Shown piece after piece: positions 33,277-42,677 of a stretch of DNA of 64,000 nt. The stretch spans positions 2,294,001 through 2,358,000 of the forward strand of contig LT549889.1 of assembly GCA_900078775.1 (NCBI GenBank). The letters are read 5' to 3'. The position numbers and the translations under genes are program-made. The notes below the pieces were generated by a model. That model was not told the DNA's origin, ran no database searches, and saw nothing but the letters and a program-made list of their open reading frames with translations. The stretch is from Mycolicibacterium aurum (lineage in GTDB: Bacteria > Actinomycetota > Actinomycetes > Mycobacteriales > Mycobacteriaceae). Positions within the stretch are counted from its first letter, which is position 1. Every line of letters begins with the position of its first letter.

Positions 33277-34632
33277 ATGTCCATCGATTCCGCGCAGTCC
33301 GCCCGGCCCGGCGAATGGGTCGACACCGACGGCATGAGTCCCGACGACGCGAGCACCCTGTTCCGCATGCAGATCCCGACCGACCGCTACACCTCGCCGG
33401 AGTTCGTCCGCCGCGAACGCGACGCCATCTGGATGCGGGTGTGGCAGATCGTCGGCCGCGAGGACGAACTGGAGAACACCGGCGATTTCAAGGAGTACCG
33501 GATCTTCGATCAGTCCTTCGTGGTGATGCGCGGAAAGGACGGCCGCCTCCGGGGTTTCGTGAACGCCTGCCGACACCGGGGCAATCCGCTGTTCAGCGGC
33601 CAGGGCAACGCCAAACAGCGCATCGTGTGCCAGTACCACCTGTGGTCCTACGACCAGCAGGGCAAGCTGCGGGGCTGCTCGAAACCCGAGATCGACAAGG
33701 ACGACTACGGCCTGCTGGAGGTCCCGGTGGACACCTTCGCCGGGTTCGTCTTCCTCAACCCGGATCCCGAGGCCGCGCCGCTACGAGAGTTCCTGGGCGA
33801 GGACGTCATCCGCATCTTGGAGCCCTATCACCTCGACCAGATGACCACGGTGCTCAATGTGCGCGAGGCCCTGGACTGCAACTGGAAGGTGGTGATGGAC
33901 GCCTTCGAGGAGGGCTACCACGTCTCGGGCATCCACCCGCAACTACTGCGGGTGCTGGTCATCGACCCCACCAAGGTGAAATACCGGTTCCTGGACAAGC
34001 ACAGCATCGCCGTCGCCCCCTTCGAGGTCGCCCACGTCGAGGGCATGGGACCGGAGAAGCAGGTCGAGGGCATCATGGAACTGCCCGAGACCTTTCCGGG
34101 CGTGGTGCGGGTACTCCCCCGGTTCACCGAGCTCGTCGACGGATACCGCGACGCCGACGGGGTACTCACCTTCCCGGACGGGATCACCGGACGGACCCTG
34201 CTGCAGCAGGCCACCCGCGACACCCTGTCCCGCGACGGCCTGGACGTCGACGGCCTCACCGACGCCCAGATGAGCGACAACCACGGCTGGGTCCTGTTCC
34301 CGAACTTCTTCATGACCATCCGCGCCGGTGAGGCGACGGTGATCATGTCCACCCCGCACCCCGACGGCGACCCCAACCGGTGCGTCTGGCACATCACCAG
34401 TTTCATGTGGCTGCCCGCGGAGCACCGCACGGCCTTCGCCGCCGAGCTGATCGACGTGCAGGAGCCCGGCAGCTTCAAGTACTTCGAAGCACTGCAACAG
34501 GATTACGAACAGATGCCGCGTCAGCAGCGGGGCCTGCGCAACGCGCGGCTGGACCACATGGCACTGGTCAACGAGGAGGTCGTCATCGCGCATTACCACT
34601 CCGTCATCGACCGCTACCTGGCGGCCGTCTGA
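33277..34632 (+). CDS. Rieske non-heme iron oxygenase, alpha subunit
   Basis: This 451-residue aromatic-ring-hydroxylating-type oxygenase has a Rieske [2Fe-2S] motif CxH-x17-CxxH (Cys98, His100, Cys118, His121) and a mononuclear iron site in FEEGYHVSGIHPQ (His215, His220). It should activate O2 to hydroxylate or demethylate an organic substrate. No ferredoxin or reductase gene is in the cluster, so electrons must come from elsewhere. AAGGGG precedes the ATG. The stop overlaps the next start (TGATG). Confidence 0.92.
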   Translation: MSIDSAQSARPGEWVDTDGMSPDDASTLFRMQIPTDRYTSPEFVRRERDAIWMRVWQIVGREDELENTGDFKEYRIFDQSFVVMRGKDGRLRGFVNACRHRGNPLFSGQGNAKQRIVCQYHLWSYDQQGKLRGCSKPEIDKDDYGLLEVPVDTFAGFVFLNPDPEAAPLREFLGEDVIRILEPYHLDQMTTVLNVREALDCNWKVVMDAFEEGYHVSGIHPQLLRVLVIDPTKVKYRFLDKHSIAVAPFEVAHVEGMGPEKQVEGIMELPETFPGVVRVLPRFTELVDGYRDADGVLTFPDGITGRTLLQQATRDTLSRDGLDVDGLTDAQMSDNHGWVLFPNFFMTIRAGEATVIMSTPHPDGDPNRCVWHITSFMWLPAEHRTAFAAELIDVQEPGSFKYFEALQQDYEQMPRQQRGLRNARLDHMALVNEEVVIAHYHSVIDRYLAAV

Positions 34633-35054
34633 TGCCCGAACTCGCCGAGATCCTCACCGCGCACACCGGACTCAGCAGAACCGTCCTGCAATACGCCGAT
34701 ATCACCGGCCACCTGGTCGCCGAGGCCAAGACGCCGGGTTTCGGCGCCGAGGGTTGGGCCCCGCTGGCCCAGCTCGTCGACACCGCGAACTTCCACCGGG
34801 TCGGTCCGTTCAAGGACGAGATGGACTGGGCCGGCTACGTCGAATTCCTGACCGGATGGGCCGCCACCTCCGAATGGGAGTGCACCTTCAAACGCGTCAC
34901 CGAACACGGCGACCTGGTGTTCCTGGAACTCGAGGAACGCAGCGTGGTCGGCGATTACCGCAGCGTGGTGAACACGCTGTCGGTCTACGGCTTCAACGAC
35001 GACGGCCGCATCGTCCGCCTGGACGTCTACCTGCAGATGGAATTTCCTTCGTGA
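34632..35054 (+). CDS. NTF2-like small protein (possible oxygenase beta-type subunit)
   Basis: This 140-residue protein has the cone-like pattern of SnoaL/NTF2 proteins (WAGYVEFLTGWAATSEWECT, SVVNTLSVYGFNDDGRIVRL). It overlaps the Rieske stop by one base and the next start by four, so translation is coupled. Small subunits of Rieske dioxygenases share this fold, so a structural partner of the Rieske protein is one possibility. An isomerase or binding protein is the other. Confidence 0.75.
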   Translation: MPELAEILTAHTGLSRTVLQYADITGHLVAEAKTPGFGAEGWAPLAQLVDTANFHRVGPFKDEMDWAGYVEFLTGWAATSEWECTFKRVTEHGDLVFLELEERSVVGDYRSVVNTLSVYGFNDDGRIVRLDVYLQMEFPS

Positions 35055-35674
35055 GCGAAACCCGACCCCAGTTGGCACCGTTGACCGCCGAGCAGTGGGG
35101 CGACGCCGAGTACGCGGCGTTCGGCGCGCTGCTCGGACTGCCCGCCGACAAGGTGCCCCGGGCCGGCTCCGGTGACCACTATGACCCGCTGAACTTCGAC
35201 ATCATCGGCATGCTCGCCCACCACCCCGAGCTGGCACGAGTGTTCCTGCACTTCAACGGTTTCCTGCTGATGAGGGGTGAACTCGCCGGCCGGTTGCGTG
35301 AGCTGGCCATCCTGCGGGTGGCACTGCGGCACCGGTCCGCCTTCGAATGGGGCCAGCACGTCCGGATGGGCGCCGCGGTCGGCATCACCGACGAGGACGT
35401 CGCCGCCCTGGTCGAGGGCAACGAGCGTTTCACCGGCGCCGACCGGGTCGTGCTGGACACCGTCGACGAACTGCTCGCCGACGGGCAGGCCGACTGGGCC
35501 ACCTGGGAGACGCTGGTCGACACCGTCGGGAAGAAGGCCGCGATGGAGGTCGTCTTCCTGGTCGGCACCTACACCCTGACCGGGATGGCGTTCGGCACCT
35601 GGGGATTACAAGCCAGACCGGGCAGCGCACCGCTGCCGCCGCAAGACCCGACCACGAAAGAGGGACATCGATGA
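35051..35674 (+). CDS. Carboxymuconolactone decarboxylase (CMD)-like protein
   Basis: This 207-residue all-helical protein of the CMD/AhpD superfamily contains LRELAILRVALRHRSAFEWG with the typical Glu...His pair (FEWGQH). The AhpD Cys-x-x-Cys motif is absent, so peroxidase activity is unlikely. Such proteins can be lactone decarboxylases or uncharacterised partners in catabolic operons. The GTG start overlaps the previous stop (GTGA), and its own stop overlaps the next start (ATGA). Confidence 0.85.
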   Translation: MSETRPQLAPLTAEQWGDAEYAAFGALLGLPADKVPRAGSGDHYDPLNFDIIGMLAHHPELARVFLHFNGFLLMRGELAGRLRELAILRVALRHRSAFEWGQHVRMGAAVGITDEDVAALVEGNERFTGADRVVLDTVDELLADGQADWATWETLVDTVGKKAAMEVVFLVGTYTLTGMAFGTWGLQARPGSAPLPPQDPTTKEGHR

Positions 35675-36195
35675 ACCTGGAAGAGCGGATCGCCAAGCAC
35701 CGCCGGATGGCCGAGAGCTACCGCGACAAGTACGTGCTGCAGAAGGTCGCCGAGGGCGAGTCCTATGACGAGTGGGAGTTCACCGACGACGCGGTGTACA
35801 CCTCCCCCTACTTCGTCGCCGAACAGGAATTGGTGCTCAAGGACGTGGCGACGCACTGGGACACCGCGGCCACCGTGGAGGCCAAGGCCTACGGCATCAC
35901 CTTCCCGGACTGGAAGCCGGTGGACTACAAGGTGTGGCCGGCCGAGAACGGGTTCGTGATGCGCTACCGCTGGCAGGGCACCAATGTGAACACCGGCGAG
36001 GTGATGGGCTTCTACTCCATCAGCTTCGTCGACACCAACGAGGACGCCCAGATCACGCACTGGTCCACCTACGTCAACGACGAGGAGTACGGGCCCTTCC
36101 TGGAGGCCGCCATCGGTGCCCGCGGACCGTTCCACGGCGATTCGTACATGCAGGCGCTGGCAACGCATTTCGAGAAGCACGGCCTGAGTTTCTGA
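35671..36195 (+). CDS. SnoaL/NTF2-like protein
   Basis: This 174-residue protein begins with a helical, charged section (MNLEERIAKHRRMAESYRDK), followed by an NTF2-like fold (WEFTDDAVYTSPYFVAEQ, FVMRYRWQGTNVNTGEVMGF). It is a second, distinct member of that fold in the operon. A ligand-handling or isomerase role on the oxidised substrate is plausible but unproven. The ATG overlaps the upstream stop, and AGAGGG lies 8 bases upstream. Confidence 0.78.
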   Translation: MNLEERIAKHRRMAESYRDKYVLQKVAEGESYDEWEFTDDAVYTSPYFVAEQELVLKDVATHWDTAATVEAKAYGITFPDWKPVDYKVWPAENGFVMRYRWQGTNVNTGEVMGFYSISFVDTNEDAQITHWSTYVNDEEYGPFLEAAIGARGPFHGDSYMQALATHFEKHGLSF

Positions 36196-36207
36196 CAAGG
36201 AGCGACG

Positions 36208-37410
36208 ATGACGACCAGCGCCACCGAAAAGCTGTACTACGACCCCTGGGACACCGACCTCAACGCGGACCCCTACCCGATGTTCGGGCGCCTGCGCACC
36301 GAGGCGCCGCTGTACTACAACGAGGCCCACGACTTCTACGCGGTCAGCCGGTTCGAGGACGTCAACCGGGCGCTGGTCGATCACGCCACCTTCAGCTCGG
36401 CGCGCGGCGCGGTGCTGGAGATCATCAAGGCGGGGGTCGAGATCCCGCCCGGCTCACTGATCTTCGAGGATCCGCCGATCCACGACATCCACCGCAACCT
36501 GCTCTCCCGAGCCTTCACCCCGCGCAAGATCAACGCGCTGGAACCCAAGGTCCGCGAGTTCACCGCCCGCTGCCTGGACCCGCTGGTAGGCGGGGACCGG
36601 ATCGACTTCGTCAAGGACCTCGGTGCGGTGATGCCGCTGCGGGTGGTCAGCGAGTTGTTCGGTATCCCGCAGGACTACCAGAACCGGGTCACCGAGGACG
36701 GTGACAAGTACGTGCGCACCGAGCCGGGTGCGCAGATGACCGACAACCCGGACGGCCCGATCACCGACGGGCAGTTGTTCGCCGAGTTCATCGATTGGCG
36801 GGCCGACCATCCCGCCGACGATCTGACCACCGAACTGCTCAACGCCGAGTTCACCGACGAGACCGGCACCACCCGCAAGTTGCGCCGCGAGGAACTGCTG
36901 ATGTTCATGAACGTGGTGGCGGTCGCCGGCTCCGAGACCACCACCCGGCTGATCGGCTGGGCCGGCAAACTGCTGTCCGAGCATCCCGGTCAACGCCGCC
37001 GACTGGTCGAGGACCGGTCGCTGATCCCGAACGCCGTCGAGGAGATCCTGCGCTACGAGCCGCCGGCGCTGCAGGCCGCCCGCTACGTCACCGGCGACGC
37101 CGAGTTCCACGGGACCACGGTGCCGGCGGGCAGCGCGATCATCCTGCTGATCGGGGCGGCCAACCGGGACGAGCGGAGGTTCGGTGCGGACGCCGAACAG
37201 TTCCAGGTCGCGCGGCCGGTGCGCCAGCACCTGACCTTCGGGGTCGGTGCGCACTACTGCCTGGGCAATGCGCTGGCCCGCATCGAAGGGCGAATCGCGT
37301 TGGAGGAGATCATGAATCGTTTCCCGGATTGGGAGGTCGACCTGGACAGCGCGGTGTTCTCGTCCTCGTCGGTGGTCCGGGGCTGGGACAGCATGCCCGC
37401 CACCGTCTGA
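36208..37410 (+). CDS. Cytochrome P450
   Basis: This 400-residue soluble bacterial P450 has the heme ligand motif FGVGAHYCLGNALAR, the I-helix oxygen motif VAGSETTTRLIG and the ExxR motif in EEILRY. It needs a ferredoxin and reductase, neither of which is adjacent. AAGGAG sits 7 bases before the ATG. It follows the NTF2-like gene by 12 bases and ends the first half of the cluster; a hairpin at 37427-37445 may terminate transcription partly. Confidence 0.94.
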   Translation: MTTSATEKLYYDPWDTDLNADPYPMFGRLRTEAPLYYNEAHDFYAVSRFEDVNRALVDHATFSSARGAVLEIIKAGVEIPPGSLIFEDPPIHDIHRNLLSRAFTPRKINALEPKVREFTARCLDPLVGGDRIDFVKDLGAVMPLRVVSELFGIPQDYQNRVTEDGDKYVRTEPGAQMTDNPDGPITDGQLFAEFIDWRADHPADDLTTELLNAEFTDETGTTRKLRREELLMFMNVVAVAGSETTTRLIGWAGKLLSEHPGQRRRLVEDRSLIPNAVEEILRYEPPALQAARYVTGDAEFHGTTVPAGSAIILLIGAANRDERRFGADAEQFQVARPVRQHLTFGVGAHYCLGNALARIEGRIALEEIMNRFPDWEVDLDSAVFSSSSVVRGWDSMPATV

Positions 37411-37426
37411 CCGCCATCCGGCGATG

Positions 37427-37445
37427 GCACCGATTCGTTCGGTGC
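37427..37445 (+). terminator. Hairpin after the P450 gene
   Basis: GCACCGA (37427-37433) and TCGGTGC (37439-37445) form a perfect 7-base stem with a 5-base loop, 16 bases beyond the P450 stop. No U-tract follows, so it may only attenuate. Confidence 0.4.
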
Positions 37446-37482
37446 ACGTTGTCCATAGCCGAGTGTGCGGTGCCCGGCGGTG

Positions 37483-37504
37483 CTACGTTTTTCGCCGAAC
37501 GTAG
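37483..37504. promoter_or_regulatory. Inverted repeat CTACGTT-N8-AACGTAG before the peroxidase sub-operon
   Basis: CTACGTT (37483-37489) and AACGTAG (37498-37504) are perfect inverted arms 19 bases upstream of the next ATG. The spacing suits a dimeric repressor operator; a leader hairpin is the alternative. It suggests separate control of the 37523-40408 genes. Confidence 0.45.
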
Positions 37505-37522
37505 TCGATGAGGGGGCGCACC

Positions 37523-38083
37523 ATGGCGTCACAGGAAGCTGTCTGGGCCAGGCCGGCGGCACTGGCCATCCCGCCCGAGGGCTACTTCGAAGAGGAGCGG
37601 GGCCGGTACGGGCCGGTGTTCCCGCGGACCCCGGCCTGCCACGGTTTCTCCATCATCGCCAAGGTGAAGGAGGGCCGCGAGGCCGCGGTACGCGCGTACG
37701 GAAAGCAGATCGAGGACACCATCGCGGCCAGCCCGGACGCGCTCGCGCCGCTACGGTTGCACTACCTGCGGTGGAATCTCTTCGATGTGGGTTCCGGGCT
37801 GCACTTCCAGTACATGGGCATCTTCGACACCGATTTCGACAAGTACACCGAGGATGCCGTGCAGTTGTTCAGCACCACCGGCATCACCACCGTGTTCACC
37901 AATCTCGAAGGGTTTCCCGAGGATTGGAAGGAGAACCCGGAGGCCTTCATCGCCTTCGTCCGCGAACACCAGGTGCCCAGCTTCCTCGAATACGGCGAGT
38001 ACCCGTACGTGACCGCCGACGAGATCAAGAAGGCGCTGCGGTTGAAGGCAGCCTTCTCCGACATGCTCGACCAGATGCAGTGA
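37523..38083 (+). CDS. Unfamiliar protein preceding a Dyp-type peroxidase
   Basis: This 186-residue soluble protein has no signal peptide. Segments such as FSIIAKVKEGREAAVRAYGK and GLHFQYMGIFDTDFDKYTED have the strand-helix pattern of a ferredoxin-like fold, the building block of Dyp peroxidases and Dabb/EthD proteins. That suggests an evolutionary link to the peroxidase that follows one base after it. AGGGGG lies 7 bases before the ATG at 37523, favouring it over an in-frame ATG at 37508. Function unknown. Confidence 0.7.
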   Translation: MASQEAVWARPAALAIPPEGYFEEERGRYGPVFPRTPACHGFSIIAKVKEGREAAVRAYGKQIEDTIAASPDALAPLRLHYLRWNLFDVGSGLHFQYMGIFDTDFDKYTEDAVQLFSTTGITTVFTNLEGFPEDWKENPEAFIAFVREHQVPSFLEYGEYPYVTADEIKKALRLKAAFSDMLDQMQ

Positions 38084-38084
38084 C

Positions 38085-39407
38085 GTGCTCGAGCTCGACG
38101 ACATCCAGCACATCCTGCTGACCCGCACCCCGGCCATCACCGGGCGCTACGAGTTCCTGACCTTCGACACCCCGGCCGGCGGACGGGCCTGGCTGGCCGC
38201 ACTCACCGATCTGGTGCAGTCGGCGGCCGACGTTCACGCCACCATGGACTCCTCGGACCGGTGGGTGACGGTGGCCTTCACCTGGAACGGGTTGCGCGCC
38301 CTGGGCCTCCCCGAGGAATCGCTGGCCAGCTTCCCGGACGCATTCCGCGAGGGTATGGTCTCGCGGGCGGCGATCCTCGGCGACGTCGGCGACCATGCGC
38401 CGGAGCACTGGGTCGGCGGGCTGGCCGGTGATGACCTGCACGCCATCGCGATCTTGTTCTCCCGCACCGAGGAACAGTGCCGGCGCTCCGTCGAGAACCA
38501 CGACGCGCTGCTGGCCCGCACCGGCGGGGTGCGCAGCCTGTCGTACCTGGATCTCAACGCCACTCCACCATTCGACTATGCGCACGATCACTTCGGCTTC
38601 CGGGACCGGCTGTCGCAACCGGTGATGAAGGGTTCCGGTGAGGAGCCGACCCCGGGATCCGGTGACCCGCTGGAACCCGGCGAGTTCATCCTCGGCTACC
38701 CGGACGAGAACGGGCCGGTGGCCAACCTCCCGCAGCCGGAGGTGCTGTCGCGCAATGGCAGCTATATGGCCTACCGGCGGCTCGAAGAACACGTGGCGGT
38801 GTTCCGCGACTATCTGCGCGATAACGCCGACACCATCGAAGGACAGGACCTGCTGGCAGCCAAGTTCATGGGCCGCTGGCGCAGCGGCGCGCCGCTGGTG
38901 CTGGCACCGGACTCCGACGATCCCGAGCTCGGCGCGGATCCGATGCGCAACAACGACTTCGACTATGCCCAGATGGACCCGCACGGTTATGCCTGCCCGC
39001 TGGGTGCGCATGCGCGCCGACTCAACCCGCGCGACACCGCGCACTACATGAACCGGCGCCGGATGATCCGCCGGGGCGCGACCTATGGCCCGGCACTGCC
39101 CCACGGTGCAGACGATGACGGTCAACCGCGCGGCATCGCGGCCTTCATCATCTGCGCGGATCTGGTGCGCCAGTTCGAGTTCGCGCAGAACGTCTGGATC
39201 AACGACAAGACGTTCCACGAGCTCGGCAACGAACACGATCCCATTTGCGGCCGACAGGACGGCACGCTGGACTTCACCGTGCCGAAGCGCCCCATCCGCA
39301 AGGTGCACAGGGGAATTCCGGCGTTCACCACACTCACCGGTGGGGCGTACTTCTTCCTGCCGGGCATCGGGGCGCTGCGCTACCTCGCGGCCTTGGAGGG
39401 ATCATGA
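38085..39407 (+). CDS. Dyp-type heme peroxidase family protein
   Basis: This 440-residue protein matches the dye-decolorising peroxidase family. The GXXDG region reads GFRDRLSQP at 171-179: the distal Asp174 is kept but the last Gly is Arg. LGAHARRLNPRD and MIRRGATYG resemble the heme-pocket region of larger Dyp-type proteins. It probably uses H2O2 to oxidise an organic substrate. The GTG start lies one base after the previous stop, and the stop overlaps the next ATG (ATGA). No encapsulin gene is adjacent. Confidence 0.83.
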   Translation: MLELDDIQHILLTRTPAITGRYEFLTFDTPAGGRAWLAALTDLVQSAADVHATMDSSDRWVTVAFTWNGLRALGLPEESLASFPDAFREGMVSRAAILGDVGDHAPEHWVGGLAGDDLHAIAILFSRTEEQCRRSVENHDALLARTGGVRSLSYLDLNATPPFDYAHDHFGFRDRLSQPVMKGSGEEPTPGSGDPLEPGEFILGYPDENGPVANLPQPEVLSRNGSYMAYRRLEEHVAVFRDYLRDNADTIEGQDLLAAKFMGRWRSGAPLVLAPDSDDPELGADPMRNNDFDYAQMDPHGYACPLGAHARRLNPRDTAHYMNRRRMIRRGATYGPALPHGADDDGQPRGIAAFIICADLVRQFEFAQNVWINDKTFHELGNEHDPICGRQDGTLDFTVPKRPIRKVHRGIPAFTTLTGGAYFFLPGIGALRYLAALEGS

Positions 39408-40408
39408 CCGGTGCGCGCACCTACAACCAGACTCACATCGCCCGGCCCCACGACGGCCGGCGCAGAGTCAGCATCTACTGGACGTGGAGCTATCCGTGGG
39501 AGGCGCAACGCGATCCGGGCGCCATGGAGAACCGGTTCTCCACCATCACCGAGGTCCGCAACGCGCTGTGGCCGGCCTATGAGACCCCCGAGTACCAGGT
39601 CGAACATTTCCTGCAGGGCATCGCCGGCACCCTGGAACTGTTCCACCGGTCTACGCTGGCCTTCCAGGAGATCGCCGCGGCGGCCACCGGTCACCCGGTG
39701 GCGGTGTTCCAGCGCATCGACCAGGCCGGCTACCGGCTACCGATCGATGAACGGGTGCTCGACGACTGCGACACCCTGATGGTGTTCGGCCTGGATCATC
39801 TGTTGGCCCAACAGGAAGCCGCGGCCGAGGAGACCGACGCGATCCGTCGCTGGCTGTGCCGGGAGGGCACCTGCCTGTTGTTGGCCCCGCATCACGACGT
39901 CGGCGACACCGATGACTACCCGCGCCGACAGGTCGAGTACCTGCACCACGGGGATCCGTTGGTCCCCCGCCAGCAGCGCTTCGGCCGGTACACCCGCTCA
40001 CTGATGGCGGCGCTGGATGTTCCGGTGCACAACATGTGGGGTCTGCGGCCGGCGGTGGTCCCCGGAACCCTGGACATCGCGCCGCTGCGCGCGGTGCCCG
40101 ATCTGGACCAACTCGGACTGCTGCGCGGTGTCGACACCTTCAACTTCCACCCGCATCTGCCCCACTATGCGTTGACGGCCCCGGAGTCCGCCGCGGTGCG
40201 GGTACTCGGGCGACAACCGGTCGACGTGGGCCGCCCGCACCCGTACGTCGACGCGGGTCACACCGACTTCAATGCGTTGATCTGGATGCCGCCGGCCGGC
40301 GAGCGCGCCGGTGACATCCTGGTGGTGGACTCCACCCACTTCACCACCCTGTTCGGTGGCACCGACAGCCTGAAGTCGTTCTGGCACAACCTCGTAAAGA
40401 TGCGTTGA
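39404..40408 (+). CDS. Unknown protein with glutamine-amidotransferase-like (ThuA-type) features
   Basis: This 334-residue protein has no close relative I can name. The segment DTLMVFGLDHLL followed by TDAIRRWLCREGTCLLLAPH has the look of the class-I amidotransferase/ThuA fold, where a helix precedes a Gly-rich strand. Several His-rich spots (APHHDVG, FHPHLPHYAL) could bind metal. It is translationally coupled to the Dyp-type peroxidase and ends 4 bases before a convergent gene. Likely part of the same pathway; function unknown. Confidence 0.65.
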   Translation: MTGARTYNQTHIARPHDGRRRVSIYWTWSYPWEAQRDPGAMENRFSTITEVRNALWPAYETPEYQVEHFLQGIAGTLELFHRSTLAFQEIAAAATGHPVAVFQRIDQAGYRLPIDERVLDDCDTLMVFGLDHLLAQQEAAAEETDAIRRWLCREGTCLLLAPHHDVGDTDDYPRRQVEYLHHGDPLVPRQQRFGRYTRSLMAALDVPVHNMWGLRPAVVPGTLDIAPLRAVPDLDQLGLLRGVDTFNFHPHLPHYALTAPESAAVRVLGRQPVDVGRPHPYVDAGHTDFNALIWMPPAGERAGDILVVDSTHFTTLFGGTDSLKSFWHNLVKMR

Positions 40409-40412
40409 CCGG

Positions 40413-41698
40413 TCAGGGCAATGTGCCCGGCACCGGTTCGGCCGGAGCCGGCGGCGGCAGATCGGCGGGCGGCGGCGGCGGATCGGCGGGCGGCGGCGGG
40501 GCCGGCACGAACGGCGGCAACAACCAGAACGGCGGCGGCGGGGGCGGGGCGGGGCCACCGGGGCCGGCGCCAGGACATCGGCGGGCGGCGCGGCGGGGAC
40601 CGGTTCACCCGGCAGTGGCGCCGCGGCGGGTACGGCCGGGTCGACGGCGACGACAGGCGGCTCCGGCACGGCGGGCACCGCCTCGGGCACCGGCACCGAC
40701 TCGGGCACCGGCACCGTCTCGGCCACCGGAGCCTGCGGCGCGGCCAGCGGCTCGGCGCTCACCGGCGCCTCGACCGTCACCGACGGCTGCGACGTCACCG
40801 GGCGGGGCTGCGGCAGGGCCATCTGCACCGGCGGGGTGGTCGTCTTCTCCGGGACCGGGGCCGGTTTCGGGGCGGCGGCCATGGGCTGCGCGGCGGGCGG
40901 CGCGGAGCTGACCACGGAGGTGGTCTCGGCGGTCGACGCGCTGCCGGCGAGGGCGGTCTCGGCGGGCTGCCGGGGGCTCGATCCGGCGAACTGCGAGCCG
41001 ACGGCGAACAACCCGACCAGGGCGGTCACCGCGGCCGCGGCGGCGACGGTGGTCGCCCGCCCGGCCGGCACCGGCAGCCGCCAGCTCGGCACGGCCGGCA
41101 CCCGGGGCCGCCATGCCGGCAGGGTCATCTTCGGCGGTGTCCAGGTTCGGCGGGGACGGTCGACCGGGATCGGTACCGTGGGCGCTGCATCGGTGACAAC
41201 GGCCTGCCCGGCCGCGTAGGCCGACGTCTGCCCGGCCTCGGATCCACCGGTCAGCTCGAGACGGTCGAGCGTCGCGCTGTGCTGGGCCTCGACCTCGACT
41301 TCCGCTTCGGCGGCGAGCAGATCGGTGAACAGCCCATACGGGTCGATCCGGGTGGTGCGCTTGGTGGGGGCTTCGCTGGCCGCGCGGGTGACGGGTGACA
41401 CCTGGCGGACCGGACGCACATCGGAGCACCCGGCGGTGCGCAGTTCGGCGAGCAGTTCGGGCATCCGGTCCTGCACCTCGTCGCTCCAGCAGACCCCGAT
41501 CGCGGAGATCGGCCGGCCGCTGCTGGCCGCGATGGCCGCCGCGCCGCGCACCGCGGCGATGCAGCGCGGCTGAAGTTCGTCGAGGTCACGGATGGTGAAC
41601 CGGTCGTCGTCCAGCGGGTCGGCACCCGGTGCCGTCCCGTCGACCAGCACCCAGCCGACACCGGCCGCTGTCACCGACAGCCCAAGTACGGTCTTCAC
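40413..41698 (-). CDS. Mycobacterial DUF7159-like membrane protein, Pro-rich tail frameshifted
   Basis: The N-terminal part (about 1-100: MKTVLGLSVTAAGVGWVLVD, SAIGVCWSDEVQDRMPELL) resembles a family of mycobacterial proteins with an actin/HSP70-like ATPase look. A membrane helix lies at about 214-232, and a Pro/Val-rich tail follows. The original frame continues as Arg-rich text antisense to the neighbouring gene. Adding one base in the G runs at 40540-40554 instead gives a proline-rich end containing PPFWLLPPFVPAPPPP and a stop at 40413-40415, which I take as real. Function unknown. Confidence 0.65.
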
Positions 41699-41870
41699 CC
41701 TCGACCCCGACTCCCGTCCTGTGTCACCTTCACCGCCGTCATCCGGTCGCTGAGCCTAGTTTGCTCGCCCGCGGTCGGCATCTCGGCGGAATGGCAGATT
41801 TCTGGTACGTGCTCCTCATATCGGCACCGCGGACGGCAGTGTTACCACCGGGGACGCCGGGCTGAACCGC

Positions 41871-42677
41871 TCAGCTGCGGTGCGCCACCATCCGCCGCTC
41901 GAACACCCCGAAGATGCTGTCGCTGAGCTTGCCGAGCACCGCCAGCAGCACGATGGACAGCACCATCACATCGGTACGTCCGGTGTTCTGGCTGTCGATC
42001 AGCAGAAAGCCCAGCCCCTTGGAGGAGGCGATCAACTCGGCGGCCACCAGGAACAGCCAGGCGTTGGCCAAGCCCAGCCGCAGCCCGTTCACCAGCGCCG
42101 GTGCGGCCGCGGGCAGCAACACGGTGGCCAGCAGCGTGGGTCCGCGCCGGCCGTAGGCGCGACCCACCTCGACCAGTTGCGGATCGACGTGTGACAGCGC
42201 CGAGGCGGTCGTGGTGTAGACGGGGAAGAACGCACCGATGGCGATCAGCAGGATCTTCGGTTCCTCGCCGATGCCGAACCAGAGCAGCAGCAGCGGCACC
42301 CACGCCAGGGACGGCACCGTTCGCAGCGCCGCCACCGTCGGCCCGAACAGCCGCTGCACGGTCACCGACAGCCCGACCAGCGATCCGAGCGCCAGTCCGA
42401 CCAACGCCCCGGACGTGTAGCCGGCGGCCACCCGGGACAGGCTGGTGCCCAGGTGCGTCCAGAGTTCACCGCGGCCCAACAGCTCCCCCAGTGCCCCGAC
42501 CACCTCGCCCGGCGGCGGCAGCTGGCTCGGCGAGAAGACACCCTGCGCTGAGGCGACCTGCCACACGATGAGCAGGACGACCGGAACGATCAGCCCTGCC
42601 ACCGCCGCGGGCACGCGGCGCAACGGCCCCGCCGCGGGCACGCGGCGCAACGGCCCGGCCGCGGGCACGCGGCGCAC
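41871..42677 (-). CDS. ssuC: SsuC-like ABC permease
   Basis: This permease of the nitrate/sulfonate/taurine type has six hydrophobic segments and the EAA-like loop EVGRAYGRRGPTLLATVLLP. Its N terminus, LRRVPAAGP repeated, comes from a 27-base tandem repeat. I chose the GTG at 42677, since no ATG exists between the substrate-binding gene's stop and the first membrane helix. It lies 20 bases after that gene and completes an importer with the next two genes. Confidence 0.85.
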   Translation of the reverse strand: MRRVPAAGPLRRVPAAGPLRRVPAAVAGLIVPVVLLIVWQVASAQGVFSPSQLPPPGEVVGALGELLGRGELWTHLGTSLSRVAAGYTSGALVGLALGSLVGLSVTVQRLFGPTVAALRTVPSLAWVPLLLLWFGIGEEPKILLIAIGAFFPVYTTTASALSHVDPQLVEVGRAYGRRGPTLLATVLLPAAAPALVNGLRLGLANAWLFLVAAELIASSKGLGFLLIDSQNTGRTDVMVLSIVLLAVLGKLSDSIFGVFERRMVAHRS

